Both the position numbers and the translations under genes were made by a program. A stretch of DNA of 64,000 nt from contig RDYN01000052.1 of assembly GCA_004293365.1 (NCBI GenBank), positions 34,097 to 98,096 of the forward strand, written 5' to 3'. Below are positions 25,681 through 35,171 of this stretch, in pieces. The stretch's first letter is position 1. Each line of letters starts with the position of its first letter. Below the pieces are notes generated by a model, which searched no databases, was not told the DNA's origin, and was given only the letters and a program-made list of their open reading frames with translations. This DNA is from Oscillatoriales cyanobacterium (GTDB lineage Bacteria; Cyanobacteriota; Cyanobacteriia; Cyanobacteriales; Microcoleaceae).

Positions 25681-27180
25681 ATGCAAGACTTTGATGCGAT
25701 CGTAATTGGCAGCGGTATTGGCGGCTTAGTGGCGGGTGCGATGCTGGCTCGCTACGGCAAGCGGGTACTCGTCTGCGAGAGCCACACCATAGCGGGCGGG
25801 GCTGCTCACAGTTTTTCGCGCCGGGGATTTCACTTTGATTCGGGGCCTTCTTTTTATTGCGGCTTGAGCGATCCGCAGTCGCTGAATCCTTTGCGGCAAG
25901 TTTTGAATATTTTGGAGGAATCGATCGCAGCTATTGCCTACGATCCCCTGGGGCATTACCATTTTCCTGAGGGAAGTTTGCCAGTTTATGCTGATGCGAG
26001 AAATTACTTAGATGCTGTAGCTAAATTCGCACCGCAAGGCGCCATAGAATTGCAGAGATTTCAACAAAATTTATTGGTTTTGTATGAAGGTTTGCGGGGA
26101 ATTCCGGCGTTAGCACTGAGATCCGACTGGCAGTTGATACCTGTGTTGCTGTCTCGCTACTCGCCTGCTTTGCTGAAGCTGTTACCGTCATTAGGTGCGA
26201 TCGCCAGTTCGGCTGGTACATTAATGGATAGAGACGTGCAAGACCCTTGGGTGAGGCGTTTGATCGATTTGGAGTGCTTCTTGCTATCGGGCTTGAAAGC
26301 GCACGGAACCGTCGCACCAGAAATCGCTTTTATGATTGGCGAACGATCGCGATCGGCGATCGAGTATCCTGTAGGAGGCAGCGGTGCGATCGTCGATGCC
26401 TTAGTTCGAGGCTTGCAGCGCTGGGGTGGAAAGTTGCGATTGGGAACACCCGTCGAGCAAATATTAGTTGAATCCGGCAAAACTACGGGAGTTCGCTTAA
26501 AAAACGGCGAAACAATCCGCGGCCCAATAGTTATCTCAAATGCCACTGTTTGGGATACTTATACAAAATTACTGCGGCCTGAAGATTTGCCGGAAAGTTA
26601 CCGAAAAACTGCCTTATCGATGCCCGCAGTAGAAAGTTTCATGCACCTGCATTTAGGAATTAAAGCCGAAGGACTCGAAGGCTTGACAGGCCACCACGTC
26701 GTCGTTCATGACAGCAACATTGACATTACAGCACCCGGAAATACCTGCATGATTTCGATTCCGACTGTGTGGGATACAAGTCTCGCGCCGCCCGGACATC
26801 ACGCGATTCACGCCTATACATTGGAACCTTACGCAGGTTGGGAGTACGGCGACAGTTATCAGGAAAGAAAACAAGGGCGATCGCAATCTTTGTTCAAAGC
26901 TTTAGAAAGAATTATACCGGATTTGCGATCGCGAACAGTCTTGGAGTCGATCGGTACACCGCTAACCCACGCCCGATTTTTGCACCGCTATCAAGGAACC
27001 TACGGGCCTGCAATCGCCGCCGGGAAAGGCACATTTCCCGGGCCGCAAACCCCAGTCAAAGGCTTGTATCGGGTGGGAGACAGCACCATGCCCGGAATCG
27101 GCATTCCCGCCGTCGCAGCATCGGGTATTTTGTGCGCGAATACCCTAGTAAATTCCGATGTGACAGCACAATTCTTGTAA
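25681..27180 (+). CDS. FAD-dependent oxidoreductase, phytoene desaturase/CrtISO superfamily
   Basis: 499 residues. The N-terminal dinucleotide-binding fold is DAIVIGSGIGGLVAGAMLAR with a downstream acidic residue in VLVCESH, then GGAAHSFSRRGFHFDSGPSF. The C-terminal FAD contact is GLYRVGDSTMPGIGIPAVAA. The family includes carotene desaturases, carotene cis-trans isomerase and retinol saturase-like enzymes. Sequence alone does not fix the substrate, so a carotenoid or related polyene is an inference. Two palindromic repeats follow the stop. Confidence 0.85.
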   Translation: MQDFDAIVIGSGIGGLVAGAMLARYGKRVLVCESHTIAGGAAHSFSRRGFHFDSGPSFYCGLSDPQSLNPLRQVLNILEESIAAIAYDPLGHYHFPEGSLPVYADARNYLDAVAKFAPQGAIELQRFQQNLLVLYEGLRGIPALALRSDWQLIPVLLSRYSPALLKLLPSLGAIASSAGTLMDRDVQDPWVRRLIDLECFLLSGLKAHGTVAPEIAFMIGERSRSAIEYPVGGSGAIVDALVRGLQRWGGKLRLGTPVEQILVESGKTTGVRLKNGETIRGPIVISNATVWDTYTKLLRPEDLPESYRKTALSMPAVESFMHLHLGIKAEGLEGLTGHHVVVHDSNIDITAPGNTCMISIPTVWDTSLAPPGHHAIHAYTLEPYAGWEYGDSYQERKQGRSQSLFKALERIIPDLRSRTVLESIGTPLTHARFLHRYQGTYGPAIAAGKGTFPGPQTPVKGLYRVGDSTMPGIGIPAVAASGILCANTLVNSDVTAQFL

Positions 27181-27194
27181 AGCCAGCGGCCACA

Positions 27195-27336
27195 GGTTCG
27201 TAGTAAGGACTTTAGTCCTCTTCAAAATTTAGAAAGGACTAAAGTCCTCACTACGAACAGTTTATCCACCAGGTTCGTAGTGAGGACTTTAGTCCTCTGA
27301 TAATTTAGAAAAGGACTAAAGTCCTCACTACGAACA
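27195..27336. repeat. Two tandem hairpin elements of the GGACTTTAGTCC family
   Basis: Copies at 27195-27259 and 27272-27336, period 77 bp. Each has GTTCGTAGTNAGGACTTTAG and its inverted partner around a short AT-rich loop with AAAATTTAGAA or GATAATTTAGAA. The second ends three bases before the stop of the microprotein gene and may end transcription from both sides. Confidence 0.9.
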
Positions 27337-27338
27337 GT

Positions 27339-27434
27339 TTATCCACCAGCGGCAAAAGTGCCCATAATTGCGATCGACAAAGCCAAACCGGGCAACAACA
27401 GCAATCCCAACATCAAAGCATCGTGTCCGCTCAT
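27339..27434 (-). CDS. 31-residue single-span membrane microprotein
   Basis: Reads MSGHDALMLG, then a hydrophobic span of about 20 residues containing LLLLPGLALSIAIMG, and ends TFAAGG. A ribosome site GGAGAAAG lies four bases before the ATG. Length, single span and lack of charge recall the small subunits of photosystems or the cytochrome b6f complex, but I cannot match it to a named subunit. No partner gene is adjacent. Confidence 0.7.
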   Translation of the reverse strand: MSGHDALMLGLLLLPGLALSIAIMGTFAAGG

Positions 27435-27502
27435 AACTTTCTCCAGATACTGACGTTGGATAGCTTATCATACACACCCAGATTTCGCCACCGCCTTAAG
27501 AA

Positions 27503-28516
27503 TTAAAACCGACAGATTGATGCCGGAGTCACCGGGCAAATCTTATTCACAATCGAATTTCCGCGCAAGTCAAGCGTCGTTAACTTTTGCAAAGATTGCA
27601 GTGCGCTGATATCAGAAACTTGATTGTTGTACAAATCGAGCACAAACAAATTATTCAAAGCTTGCAGCGCGCTGATATCGGCAATCGAATTATTGAACAA
27701 ATAAAGTTGAGTCAAATTAGTTAAGGATTTCAGCGGAGAAATGTCTGAAATTTGATTGTTGCCGAGGTTCAGTTCAACTAAGTTAGTTAGGTCGGTCAAA
27801 GGACTAATATCCGATATTTTATTTTCAAATAAAACCAGTTTATTTAAGTTAGTCAAAGCTTTCAGCGGAGTCAATTCAGATATTTGATTCTCGAATAGAA
27901 ACAGCGTACTGAGATTTTTCAAAGCAGCCAGGGGACTGATATCCGATATTTGGTTTTTGTAAATATAGAGTGTCTGAAGTTCAGTTAAATTTGCCAAAAA
28001 AGCAACATCTGTAATTTGATTTTTGTATAAAATTAGCGCCTTTAAATTAGTTAAATGTTTAACGGGACTGATGTCAGAAACTTTGTTATCAAACAAGACA
28101 AGCTCGATAAGATTAGTGAGAGACGCCAGGGGACTGATGTCTGATATTTGATTGGTATCGAGAACGAGTCTAGTCAGATTTGTGAGAGATGAAAGCGGGC
28201 TGATATCTGATATTTGATTGACATCTATCACCAGAGTTTTCAGCTTGGTTAAAGATTTCAGGGGAGCGAGGTTAGATATTTGATTGCTACTAAGATTTAG
28301 ATTGGTAAGTTGAGTGAAAGATGACAGGGGACTGATATCGGTAAGTTGAGTAAGTTTAAGGTTGAGTTCTGTTATACTAGAAAGCAGTTCGTTGGCTCGA
28401 TCGCACTCAGTCGTCTCTGATAGTTGCAACAGTATTTCTACGGTATGTTTCGCGCCGGGAGAGAGATTATCTTTGTGCTTGCACCAATCGGGAAAATTAT
28501 TATAAGTTGTTGTCAT
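27503..28516 (-). CDS. Leucine-rich-repeat protein (SDS22/internalin type)
   Basis: 337 residues. About 60 residues with WCKHKDNLSPGAKHTVEILL and a Cys precede roughly 12 LRRs of 22 residues, such as LTNLTRLVLDTNQISDISPL. The capping end is LRGNSIVNKICPVTPASICR. The repeats are alike at DNA level (ACTGATATC-type steps recur), showing recent expansion. No signal peptide or fused enzyme; presumably a binding protein. Confidence 0.9.
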   Translation of the reverse strand: MTTTYNNFPDWCKHKDNLSPGAKHTVEILLQLSETTECDRANELLSSITELNLKLTQLTDISPLSSFTQLTNLNLSSNQISNLAPLKSLTKLKTLVIDVNQISDISPLSSLTNLTRLVLDTNQISDISPLASLTNLIELVLFDNKVSDISPVKHLTNLKALILYKNQITDVAFLANLTELQTLYIYKNQISDISPLAALKNLSTLFLFENQISELTPLKALTNLNKLVLFENKISDISPLTDLTNLVELNLGNNQISDISPLKSLTNLTQLYLFNNSIADISALQALNNLFVLDLYNNQVSDISALQSLQKLTTLDLRGNSIVNKICPVTPASICRF

Positions 28517-28545
28517 GGGTTTTAGCTGTTAGATTTCAGTCTTTA

Positions 28546-28619
28546 AGGTACGTAGTTGCGCTTCAGCGCTCTTTCTTTATTTATATATAAAAGAGCGCTT
28601 GCATCGCAACTACGTACCT
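28546..28619. repeat. Large inverted repeat with 28-30-base arms
   Basis: AGGTACGTAGTTGCG and CAGCGCTCTTT on the left mirror AAAGAGCGCT and CGCAACTACGTACCT on the right, around a 16-base AT loop. It lies between the divergent LRR and ABA4-like genes, just upstream of the LRR gene. Confidence 0.85.
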
Positions 28620-28689
28620 GCACGTGTAAATCTTAAAGGGAGCATCTCAGTTTTGCATTTACAGTGATGCCCCGCTCAAAAAAGGAACG

Positions 28690-28711
28690 CACGTGCGGAC
28701 TTCAGTCCGTT
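28690..28711. repeat. Single arm of the GGACTTCAGTCC repeat
   Basis: CGTGCGGACTTCAGTCCG, a solitary arm of the dispersed family upstream of the ABA4-like gene; no partner arm is seen. Confidence 0.7.
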
Positions 28712-28842
28712 CTTTAAAAAATGATTCTTGCAAATTATGTCTAATTTGTGAATCGGATTTTGAGAAATTTTAGCAAAAATTGTGTAAAGTAATCGTAACA
28801 ACATCTTTTATTGCATTCATTTACAGGAGCCAAGAGCCGACT

Positions 28843-29301
28843 ATGACGCCAGAACTAATTTTTGATGTAGGTAATGTGTTCGTTTTGCCTTTCTGGGCAA
28901 TTATGATTTTATTGCCCAACTGGGGAATCACCAGAAAAGTGATGAATTCCTTCATTCCGTTTGCCGTGCTCGCTGTCTTGTACATATATTTGTTTGGTAG
29001 CAGTCTGACTCCAGAAAATGCGGCGGCTTTGTCCAATCCTAAGTTGGCAGATATTGCTAAGTTTCTGGGGGAGGAAACGGCGGCTGCTACGGGATGGATT
29101 CATTTTTTAGTGATGGATTTGTTTGTGGGACGCTGGATTTATTTGGAAGGACAAAGGACGGGTGTTTGGACTGTTCATTCTTTGGCTTTGTGTTTGTTTG
29201 CTGGGCCGATGGGATTGCTTTCTCATATTTTAACTGCTTGGATTACTGAAAAGTTTTTCCCGAGTTCTGAGGTGGTGGAAACTGTTACTCCTTCGGTTTA
29301 A
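28843..29301 (+). CDS. ABA4-like family membrane protein
   Basis: 152 residues from the ATG at 28843, preceded by CAGGAGCC; an upstream in-frame start lies in AT-rich leader sequence. Four membrane spans are predicted. Marks: VGNVFVLPFWAIMILLPNWG, GWIHFLVMDLFVGRWIYLEG and FAGPMGLLSHILTAW. Plant ABA4 is required for neoxanthin synthesis; bacterial members are conserved in cyanobacteria without a proven reaction. A carotenoid-related role fits the FAD oxidoreductase 1.7 kb upstream, but the genes are not an operon. Confidence 0.87.
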   Translation: MTPELIFDVGNVFVLPFWAIMILLPNWGITRKVMNSFIPFAVLAVLYIYLFGSSLTPENAAALSNPKLADIAKFLGEETAAATGWIHFLVMDLFVGRWIYLEGQRTGVWTVHSLALCLFAGPMGLLSHILTAWITEKFFPSSEVVETVTPSV

Positions 29302-29352
29302 GGAGAGGGTTTTCAATACTTTGGATGTTAATCATCCATTTGTTGATGCAGG

Positions 29353-29424
29353 TGTTAGTAGTGAGGATTTAAGTTGAGATTTATGGATGCGGACTGATGC
29401 GGACTGAAGTCCTCACTACGAACC
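29353..29424. repeat. Decayed inverted repeat of the GGACTTTAGTCC family
   Basis: Left arm TTAGTAGTGAGGATTTAAG has lost the palindromic core; right arm GGACTGAAGTCCTCACTACG is intact and preceded by a doubled GATGCGGACT. It lies between the convergent ABA4-like and GAF genes. Confidence 0.7.
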
Positions 29425-29434
29425 TGAGAGAATT

Positions 29435-32353
29435 TTAAGATGTGGCTAGGGGCAGCACTAAGCGGGCGACTATTAAGTTATTTTCTAAAAGTTCTAAGGA
29501 AAAGTCTCCCCCCATTAAGCGTACCGCCCGCTGACAAATTAAGAGATTTTGGCCGATCGACCTACTGGACGTAACAGCCAATATATCGCCGTGGAAACCG
29601 CCGTTGAAGCCGGCAAGTAACTGTCGATCGCACTCGCCGCTATCAATCACAGATAATTCTAGCCAATCTTCCCCCAAAAGCACAGAGCGAATCTCAACCT
29701 TATCGCCAACTTTAGAGCGCCTGCAAGCCATCGCCAGCAATTCGCACAGGATCAAATCCAGCTTGATGCCGTCCCCGCGAACTCCCAAAGTCTGACCCGC
29801 AGGCAGCGACACAGCGGTCTCTCTGTTCACTTCCAGCAGGATTCCCGACTGTTTGACCAGGGGGGCCGTGCGATCGAGCGATCGCCTCAACCAAGCGGTC
29901 ACAGGCACCGCATCTTGCCCAAATTGCGGCCGCCACTGTTCCTGTTTCAGCACCAAATGAATTGACCCCAAAGCATTGCCAATTTGCCGCAAAACCTGTT
30001 GGTAGCGCAAGGTTTTCAGAGCATCCTTTTGTTCCTTCGCCGACTGCAAAATCGACTGGCTCAACTCTCCCAACTCCTTGACGCCCGCTGCTACAGTCCG
30101 GTAAAAATCCTCGAAACGGCGCTGCTTGTACCAGTTGAGCATCTCCAGATCCAATCGCTGCGACTCCTGGGCCGATTGCACCGTCAAATACCTCCGCCAC
30201 CAAGCCAACTGAGACGCCATCGAACTCAGTAAATTCACGGATAACTCCGACCACTGGCGGCCCGGAGCGTCTGCCACCACCACAATGCCCAGGGGAGCGT
30301 GCTCTGGAGCTGTCCGCAGCGCCACTGTCATAATTTCGCCAATTCCCGGACTTCGCAGCCACCGCTTCGTCGCTAGTGGCACTTGGCTCATGCTCTGTTG
30401 CAGCACGGATCCGGAGGCCAGGGTTTGTTGGATCAAAGCGTCTGTTTGGACAGGAATCAGCGCCTCGGGATTCAGGGCAAATACGGGATTGGCAGCTACC
30501 GCGGCCGAGATTGAAGCTGCCTCGTGGCCGGGATTCCAAGTAATTACTGCTACTAAAGGACAGGCAATTGTCTGGGAAACGTGTTCGGCAAAGTGACGAT
30601 CGAGCTTTTGTAGCGGCAACTCTGGAAACATCTGCGGCGAAACAACAGATTTCTGCTGTGGAGATTGCGGCTCGCCCGAATGCTGCAACAGCGCTAAACC
30701 CGATTTGATCGATCGCTCAAATTCCTGATATTTGTCAATTTCCGAACTCTGCTGCCAGGAGTGCAGGATCAATCCTAACTGCTGGCTGACTACTCGAACT
30801 AATTCTCGCTCCGATCGCCTCCAAGTGCGAGTTGCGCTGTGCCCGACAACCAGCAAACCCTCGATCGATTTTCGATGTTCGATTTTTGATTTGCGATGGG
30901 GGTTTTCTCCCTCGGAGTGTTTTGAGCGAGTGCTCGATGCCAAAAGCGATCGTACCCCCGCTTCCGCCAGCACTTCCCGCCAAGCGCCCAACCGCCCGTC
31001 TTCCTCCCAATTTTCGATCGCCACAGGTTCCCCGCTTTCTTGCAACAGCCCCACGTCAGCCCCATCGAGGGCGTTGAGCGGCGACGGTACTTGTCTGCGG
31101 TTGCGGGGAAGATTTTGGGAGACAATTTCAAAGCGATTTTGTTCTTCCCTGTACAGCAACAGCAAAAAGTATTCGCACTTGAGCCGAGAGCACAACTGTT
31201 CGGCCGTATTTTTCAAAGTCGCCTCCCAGTCAGCATCGCTGTAGATGGCGCGAGCTATTCCCGCAGTTAAATCTCGATCGAGCTGCGTTTGCTCAATCCT
31301 CTCCTCCATTTCCGACAGAGGAGCCGTCAGAGCCACCAACTGCGCCGCACCCCGCAGGTAATGTTTTTCATTGTCTTGCCAAATCCGGGGCTCGCCAGCT
31401 TCCACTGCCAAAAATCCCAACAATTCCCCTTCCAAAACAATCGGCGACGCCAACAGAGAGCGAGCGCGGATTTGCTGCATCAACCGCCCCGTCAGATCAG
31501 TTTTCAAAGAACTGTGAGATTCACCGATCCAAACAATTTCTTCCCTAGCCAAAGCCTGATAAAATTCTCCCAAATCTTGCACGGTGATGCCCGAAGCCGG
31601 TCGGATCGTGCCCAAACCTGGAGCAATTTGCCGATTGCTAACTCGGCGCCAAAAATAGCGCCGCTCTTGCTCGAACCAATAAACATTAGTGCGCGTCGGC
31701 TCAATAAATTCATGGGCTTGTTCGACTACCGCCTGCAAATATTGGTCGAGCGATCGCAATTCCCGCAACTGCGAAATCAGCGCTAACAGAGACTCATCCG
31801 GGCGTTTTACCTGTTGTCGCTGCCAATCTTTTTCTATTTGATAAAGAGCAGTTGCCAGCGCTCCAAATACGATCGCCAACTGCGTTTTTTCCGCTGCATT
31901 TGGCGCAGAACCCCACACGTCTGTCCCCAGCAAAATTACGCCGTAGCAGCGGTCTTTGTAGCGCAGCGGAAACAGAGTCGTGCCTTGAATATTGTAAGTC
32001 TGAGCCACTTTGCGCCATTCTCCCGCTCTGTTTTCCGATCGCAAATCCGGGACTCCCACGGGCCGGAGCTGAATCACCACTTGTTCCAGCAAATCCCCCG
32101 GAGTCAGGGCAAACCGCTGTTTGAGAAAAGACAAGTCGCCATTGGGAGTCAAGCCGCCTTTCCCTAACAATCGGTGCGCCTGTCGATCGTACAACCCGAT
32201 CCAAATCAACCGCCAGTCAAATTCCGCTTGCAAGTAACCGAGTGCCGTCTCCAGCAGCACTTCCACATTCTCCTCTTCTCGGAGAGTCTGGAGCACGCGC
32301 TCCAGCCCCGCGATTTGTTCGTCTAAATCCTTCGCTCTTTGCTCCTGCCCCAT
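29435..32353 (-). CDS. Multi-GAF sensor protein with a degenerate kinase-like C-terminus
   Basis: 972 residues from the ATG at 32353 (MGQEQRAKDLDEQIAGLERV); a GTG 18 bases upstream is possible. At least three, probably four, GAF domains are visible (about 25-180, 200-350, 365-550, 590-740), e.g. GTTLFPLRYKDRCYGVILLG and SLLASPIVLEGELLGFLAVE. The last 220 residues resemble a histidine kinase, but there is no H-box. The N-box is CELLAMACRRS without the usual Asn, and DSGECD replaces DNGxGI. Probably no autophosphorylation; a scaffold or regulator of kinases is inferred. No GAF carries an obvious Cys-His bilin site. Confidence 0.85.
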   Translation of the reverse strand: MGQEQRAKDLDEQIAGLERVLQTLREEENVEVLLETALGYLQAEFDWRLIWIGLYDRQAHRLLGKGGLTPNGDLSFLKQRFALTPGDLLEQVVIQLRPVGVPDLRSENRAGEWRKVAQTYNIQGTTLFPLRYKDRCYGVILLGTDVWGSAPNAAEKTQLAIVFGALATALYQIEKDWQRQQVKRPDESLLALISQLRELRSLDQYLQAVVEQAHEFIEPTRTNVYWFEQERRYFWRRVSNRQIAPGLGTIRPASGITVQDLGEFYQALAREEIVWIGESHSSLKTDLTGRLMQQIRARSLLASPIVLEGELLGFLAVEAGEPRIWQDNEKHYLRGAAQLVALTAPLSEMEERIEQTQLDRDLTAGIARAIYSDADWEATLKNTAEQLCSRLKCEYFLLLLYREEQNRFEIVSQNLPRNRRQVPSPLNALDGADVGLLQESGEPVAIENWEEDGRLGAWREVLAEAGVRSLLASSTRSKHSEGENPHRKSKIEHRKSIEGLLVVGHSATRTWRRSERELVRVVSQQLGLILHSWQQSSEIDKYQEFERSIKSGLALLQHSGEPQSPQQKSVVSPQMFPELPLQKLDRHFAEHVSQTIACPLVAVITWNPGHEAASISAAVAANPVFALNPEALIPVQTDALIQQTLASGSVLQQSMSQVPLATKRWLRSPGIGEIMTVALRTAPEHAPLGIVVVADAPGRQWSELSVNLLSSMASQLAWWRRYLTVQSAQESQRLDLEMLNWYKQRRFEDFYRTVAAGVKELGELSQSILQSAKEQKDALKTLRYQQVLRQIGNALGSIHLVLKQEQWRPQFGQDAVPVTAWLRRSLDRTAPLVKQSGILLEVNRETAVSLPAGQTLGVRGDGIKLDLILCELLAMACRRSKVGDKVEIRSVLLGEDWLELSVIDSGECDRQLLAGFNGGFHGDILAVTSSRSIGQNLLICQRAVRLMGGDFSLELLENNLIVARLVLPLATS

Positions 32354-32638
32354 GTCCCAAATTCCCCGCACCTTTGTCCAATTTCCAATTACCTAGTTAA
32401 AATTTAAAAAAATTAAAATCACCAAAAATCAACCTATAATATGGTCGTCTCAATTATGCTTCAATCTAAAATGTCGATCCGGTCGATCGCCGTAAAAGTA
32501 AAAATCTCACCTTCCCAGCCTCCTCCTGAATATTTTTATAGAGCCAGCCCAAAAACGGATACTTGCTTTCCCACTTATGTCGTCAAGATCCCAAAATTTT
32601 CGACTCCTGTTCAATCTCCCAGATTCATCTGCCCTTGT

Positions 32639-32673
32639 AAATCTAAAATCTAAAATCTAGAATCTAAAATCTA
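32639..32673. repeat. Period-7 microsatellite AAATCTA
   Basis: Five copies of AAATCTA, one changed to GAATCTA, just upstream of pyrD. Confidence 0.93.
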
Positions 32674-32711
32674 CAGGCTTTCTCAATTGTCAATTGCCCC
32701 AGGACAAGTCA

Positions 32712-33875
32712 TTGGATATTTATCAATTAGGTGTGCGCCCGCTGTTGTTTTCGGTATTGAAAACCGATGCCGAATGGCTGCACAACCGCACTCTTCAACT
32801 TCTAGAAATAGCAGCCCGAACCCAGTCTAATCCTGCCACCAGTCAAATGCTCTGGCGATTGCAGAAATCTTTGGGAGTCCAAGATTCTCGCCTCGAACAA
32901 TCGAAGTGGGGACTGAGCTTTAAAAATCCTGTCGGCTTAGCGGCAGGATTTGATAAAAATGGCGTAGCTGCGGACATTTGGGCAAATTTTGGCTTTGGCT
33001 TTGCCGAACTCGGTACAGTCACCTCCCAAGCCCAGCCGGGAAACCCCCAGCCTCGGTTGTTTCGCTTAGAGGCTGACAGTGCAGCCCTCAACCGCATGGG
33101 ATTTAACAATCAAGGAGCTGCGGCAATGGCAGCCCGGTTTGAGGCTTCCCAGAAACAGTTAAAATTAGACGCCTCGCGCCCCATGCCTGAGTCTCCTTTT
33201 CCCTTGGGCATCAATCTCGGTAAATCTAAGGTAACACCGTTAGAGCTGGCAGCAGCCGATTATTTGGAGAGTTTTAAGCTGCTCAAAGATTGGGGCGACT
33301 ATTTTGTAGTCAATGTTTCCTCTCCCAATACGCCTGGATTGCGATCGCTCCAAGATGCCGCAGGGCTCAGCACAATTTTGGAAACTTTGCAACAAGAAAA
33401 TCGGGGAATCAAGCCAATTTTAGTCAAGATTGCGCCGGATTTGGAACCAGAGGCGATCGCATCCATCCTCGACTTAGCAAAAACCTACCAACTAGCAGGA
33501 ATTATCGCCACAAATACCACCATCCGCCGCGACGGATTGAAAACCCAAATCTTGCCAGAAACAGGCAAACCCATCGCCGAAGAAGCGGGCGGAATTAGCG
33601 GAATGCCAGTGCAAGTGCGATCGACAGAAGTAATCAGATTTATCTGGCAATATACCAAAGGCGAATTACCAATAATTGGAGTAGGCGGCATTTTCACCGC
33701 CGAAGATGCTTGGGAAAAAATTGCCGCCGGTGCGAGTTTAATTCAAGTTTATACCGGTTGGGTTTACGAAGGGCCTTGGATGGTGCGGCGAATTTTGGCA
33801 GGTTTGCTAAAAAAGTTAGAAGAAAAAGGATTTAATTCGATTTCCGAAGCTGTTGGTTCGGAAAATATTAAGTAG
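32712..33875 (+). CDS. pyrD: Dihydroorotate dehydrogenase (quinone), class 2
   Basis: About 387 residues. It oxidises dihydroorotate to orotate with quinone as acceptor, at the membrane. Marks: [34 protein letters not shown] with the catalytic Ser of class 2, [23 protein letters not shown] and [20 protein letters not shown] binding FMN. No ATG fits: I chose the TTG at 32712 ([12 protein letters not shown] follows) because AGGACA lies seven bases before it and homologues start there. A TTG at 32694 is the alternative. Confidence 0.93.
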   Translation: MDIYQLGVRPLLFSVLKTDAEWLHNRTLQLLEIAARTQSNPATSQMLWRLQKSLGVQDSRLEQSKWGLSFKNPVGLAAGFDKNGVAADIWANFGFGFAELGTVTSQAQPGNPQPRLFRLEADSAALNRMGFNNQGAAAMAARFEASQKQLKLDASRPMPESPFPLGINLGKSKVTPLELAAADYLESFKLLKDWGDYFVVNVSSPNTPGLRSLQDAAGLSTILETLQQENRGIKPILVKIAPDLEPEAIASILDLAKTYQLAGIIATNTTIRRDGLKTQILPETGKPIAEEAGGISGMPVQVRSTEVIRFIWQYTKGELPIIGVGGIFTAEDAWEKIAAGASLIQVYTGWVYEGPWMVRRILAGLLKKLEEKGFNSISEAVGSENIK

Positions 33876-33879
33876 TGCC

Positions 33880-33912
33880 AAGAGAGAGGACTAAAGTCCT
33901 CACTACAAACGG
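33880..33912. repeat. Single arm of the GGACTTTAGTCC family overlapping a stop codon
   Basis: AGAGGACTAAAGTCCTCACTACAAACGGAGCAG: the left part is the repeat arm. The TAG stop of the convergent glycosyltransferase (33903-33905) and its last codons lie inside the conserved CTACAAAC end of the repeat. Confidence 0.8.
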
Positions 33913-35171
33913 AGCAGTTTTTCAATCTCATCGCAGGCCACAAAAACACCATTTTGTGCCCCGACAATCCGCCCCAATTCTGCCGCTTTTTCTGCGTATC
34001 CAGGATTGTCAAACAACTCGCTCAACTCTCGCGCCGCCCGCAAAGCTGTATAACTTTTGCGCGCCACAGTTCGCGACGTTCCCAAGCGTTCCACTCGCGC
34101 TGCATTGTCCGGTTGATCGTGACTGTACGGCATTACCAGAGTTGGGCGACCGGCCCGCAGTGCTTGAGCTGTCGTACCAATCCCTCCTTGATGGACGATC
34201 GCCCCAGCGCGAGAAAAAATATGAGAATATGGAACATAGCTAACAGCCAGAATACCTTCTGAAAGGTTTTCCGGAGGCGCATTTTTACCAATCAACAAAA
34301 CAGCCCGACGATTTAACAGCTTAGCCGCTTGAATACTTTCCTGATAAAAGTTACCCGGAGCCATCACTGCGGCCGAACCGAGAGTAAAAATAATTGGCGG
34401 TTCCCCTGCATCCAAAAATTGCTTGAGTTTTGGTTCTAGTTCCGTTTCACCGTCACTTCCGTCGTAAAAAGTGGAGCCTGCAACAACTGTATTGGGCGGC
34501 CAATCCGGTTGCGGTTTTGCCAAAACAGAAGGAAACAGGGCAAGTACGAGATAGGGTGAAAACTTGTCATCAATAAAGGGATTGCCTTTTAAAGGGCGCA
34601 ATCCAAGTTCCTGTCGGAATTGATGCACCGGTTCCGCCCAAGACTTGCTGACCAATTTGGCAAAGTTAATAACTGCTTGATTGGCGATCGATCCAAACCC
34701 CCGCAGTTTAGCTAGAATTGGAAATATAGGCAATACCGACGGATCGCAAACAGAGAAAAACGAGATCGGCGCCATCGCACTTGACGCCCATCGAATCCCC
34801 AATTTTTCTGCAACTAATCGAGCCGCCAAAACACCTTCGCCTGCAAAAATCAAATCAGCATCTTTCGCGCAATTCATCAAGTCCGCATAAGTTTCGCGCA
34901 AACTCGGACAAACCCACTTTCGCACGATATATTCCGAGCCTGTTTGTAAATCCATCATCCGCGCCATCTCTTGAGGATCGTCGAGAGCGCTATTGTCAGG
35001 CCGCATCCGCTGAAACTCGAATCCCAAGGCTGCTATTTTGGTTTGATATTCCTTGTGGGTTGCAAACACGACATCTTGACCGCGTTTTTGCAATTCCAGG
35101 GCGATCGCAATTTTAGGATGGAGGTCGCCCAAAGAACCAATTGTAGTGAAAACAATTCGACTCACTCTCAA
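33903..35171 (-). CDS. Glycosyltransferase family 1 (UDP-sugar/macrolide type)
   Basis: 422 residues, GT-B fold. The N-terminus RIVFTTIGSLGDLHPKIAIA is typical, and the C-terminal donor site is VHQGGIGTTAQALRAGRPTL plus PYSHDQPDNAARVERLG. Members glucosylate sterols, carotenoids, macrolides or lipid A-like acceptors; the acceptor here cannot be told. The last codons and stop come from a dispersed repeat, so the original C-terminus may have been slightly different. Confidence 0.9.
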   Translation of the reverse strand: MRVSRIVFTTIGSLGDLHPKIAIALELQKRGQDVVFATHKEYQTKIAALGFEFQRMRPDNSALDDPQEMARMMDLQTGSEYIVRKWVCPSLRETYADLMNCAKDADLIFAGEGVLAARLVAEKLGIRWASSAMAPISFFSVCDPSVLPIFPILAKLRGFGSIANQAVINFAKLVSKSWAEPVHQFRQELGLRPLKGNPFIDDKFSPYLVLALFPSVLAKPQPDWPPNTVVAGSTFYDGSDGETELEPKLKQFLDAGEPPIIFTLGSAAVMAPGNFYQESIQAAKLLNRRAVLLIGKNAPPENLSEGILAVSYVPYSHIFSRAGAIVHQGGIGTTAQALRAGRPTLVMPYSHDQPDNAARVERLGTSRTVARKSYTALRAARELSELFDNPGYAEKAAELGRIVGAQNGVFVACDEIEKLLRL

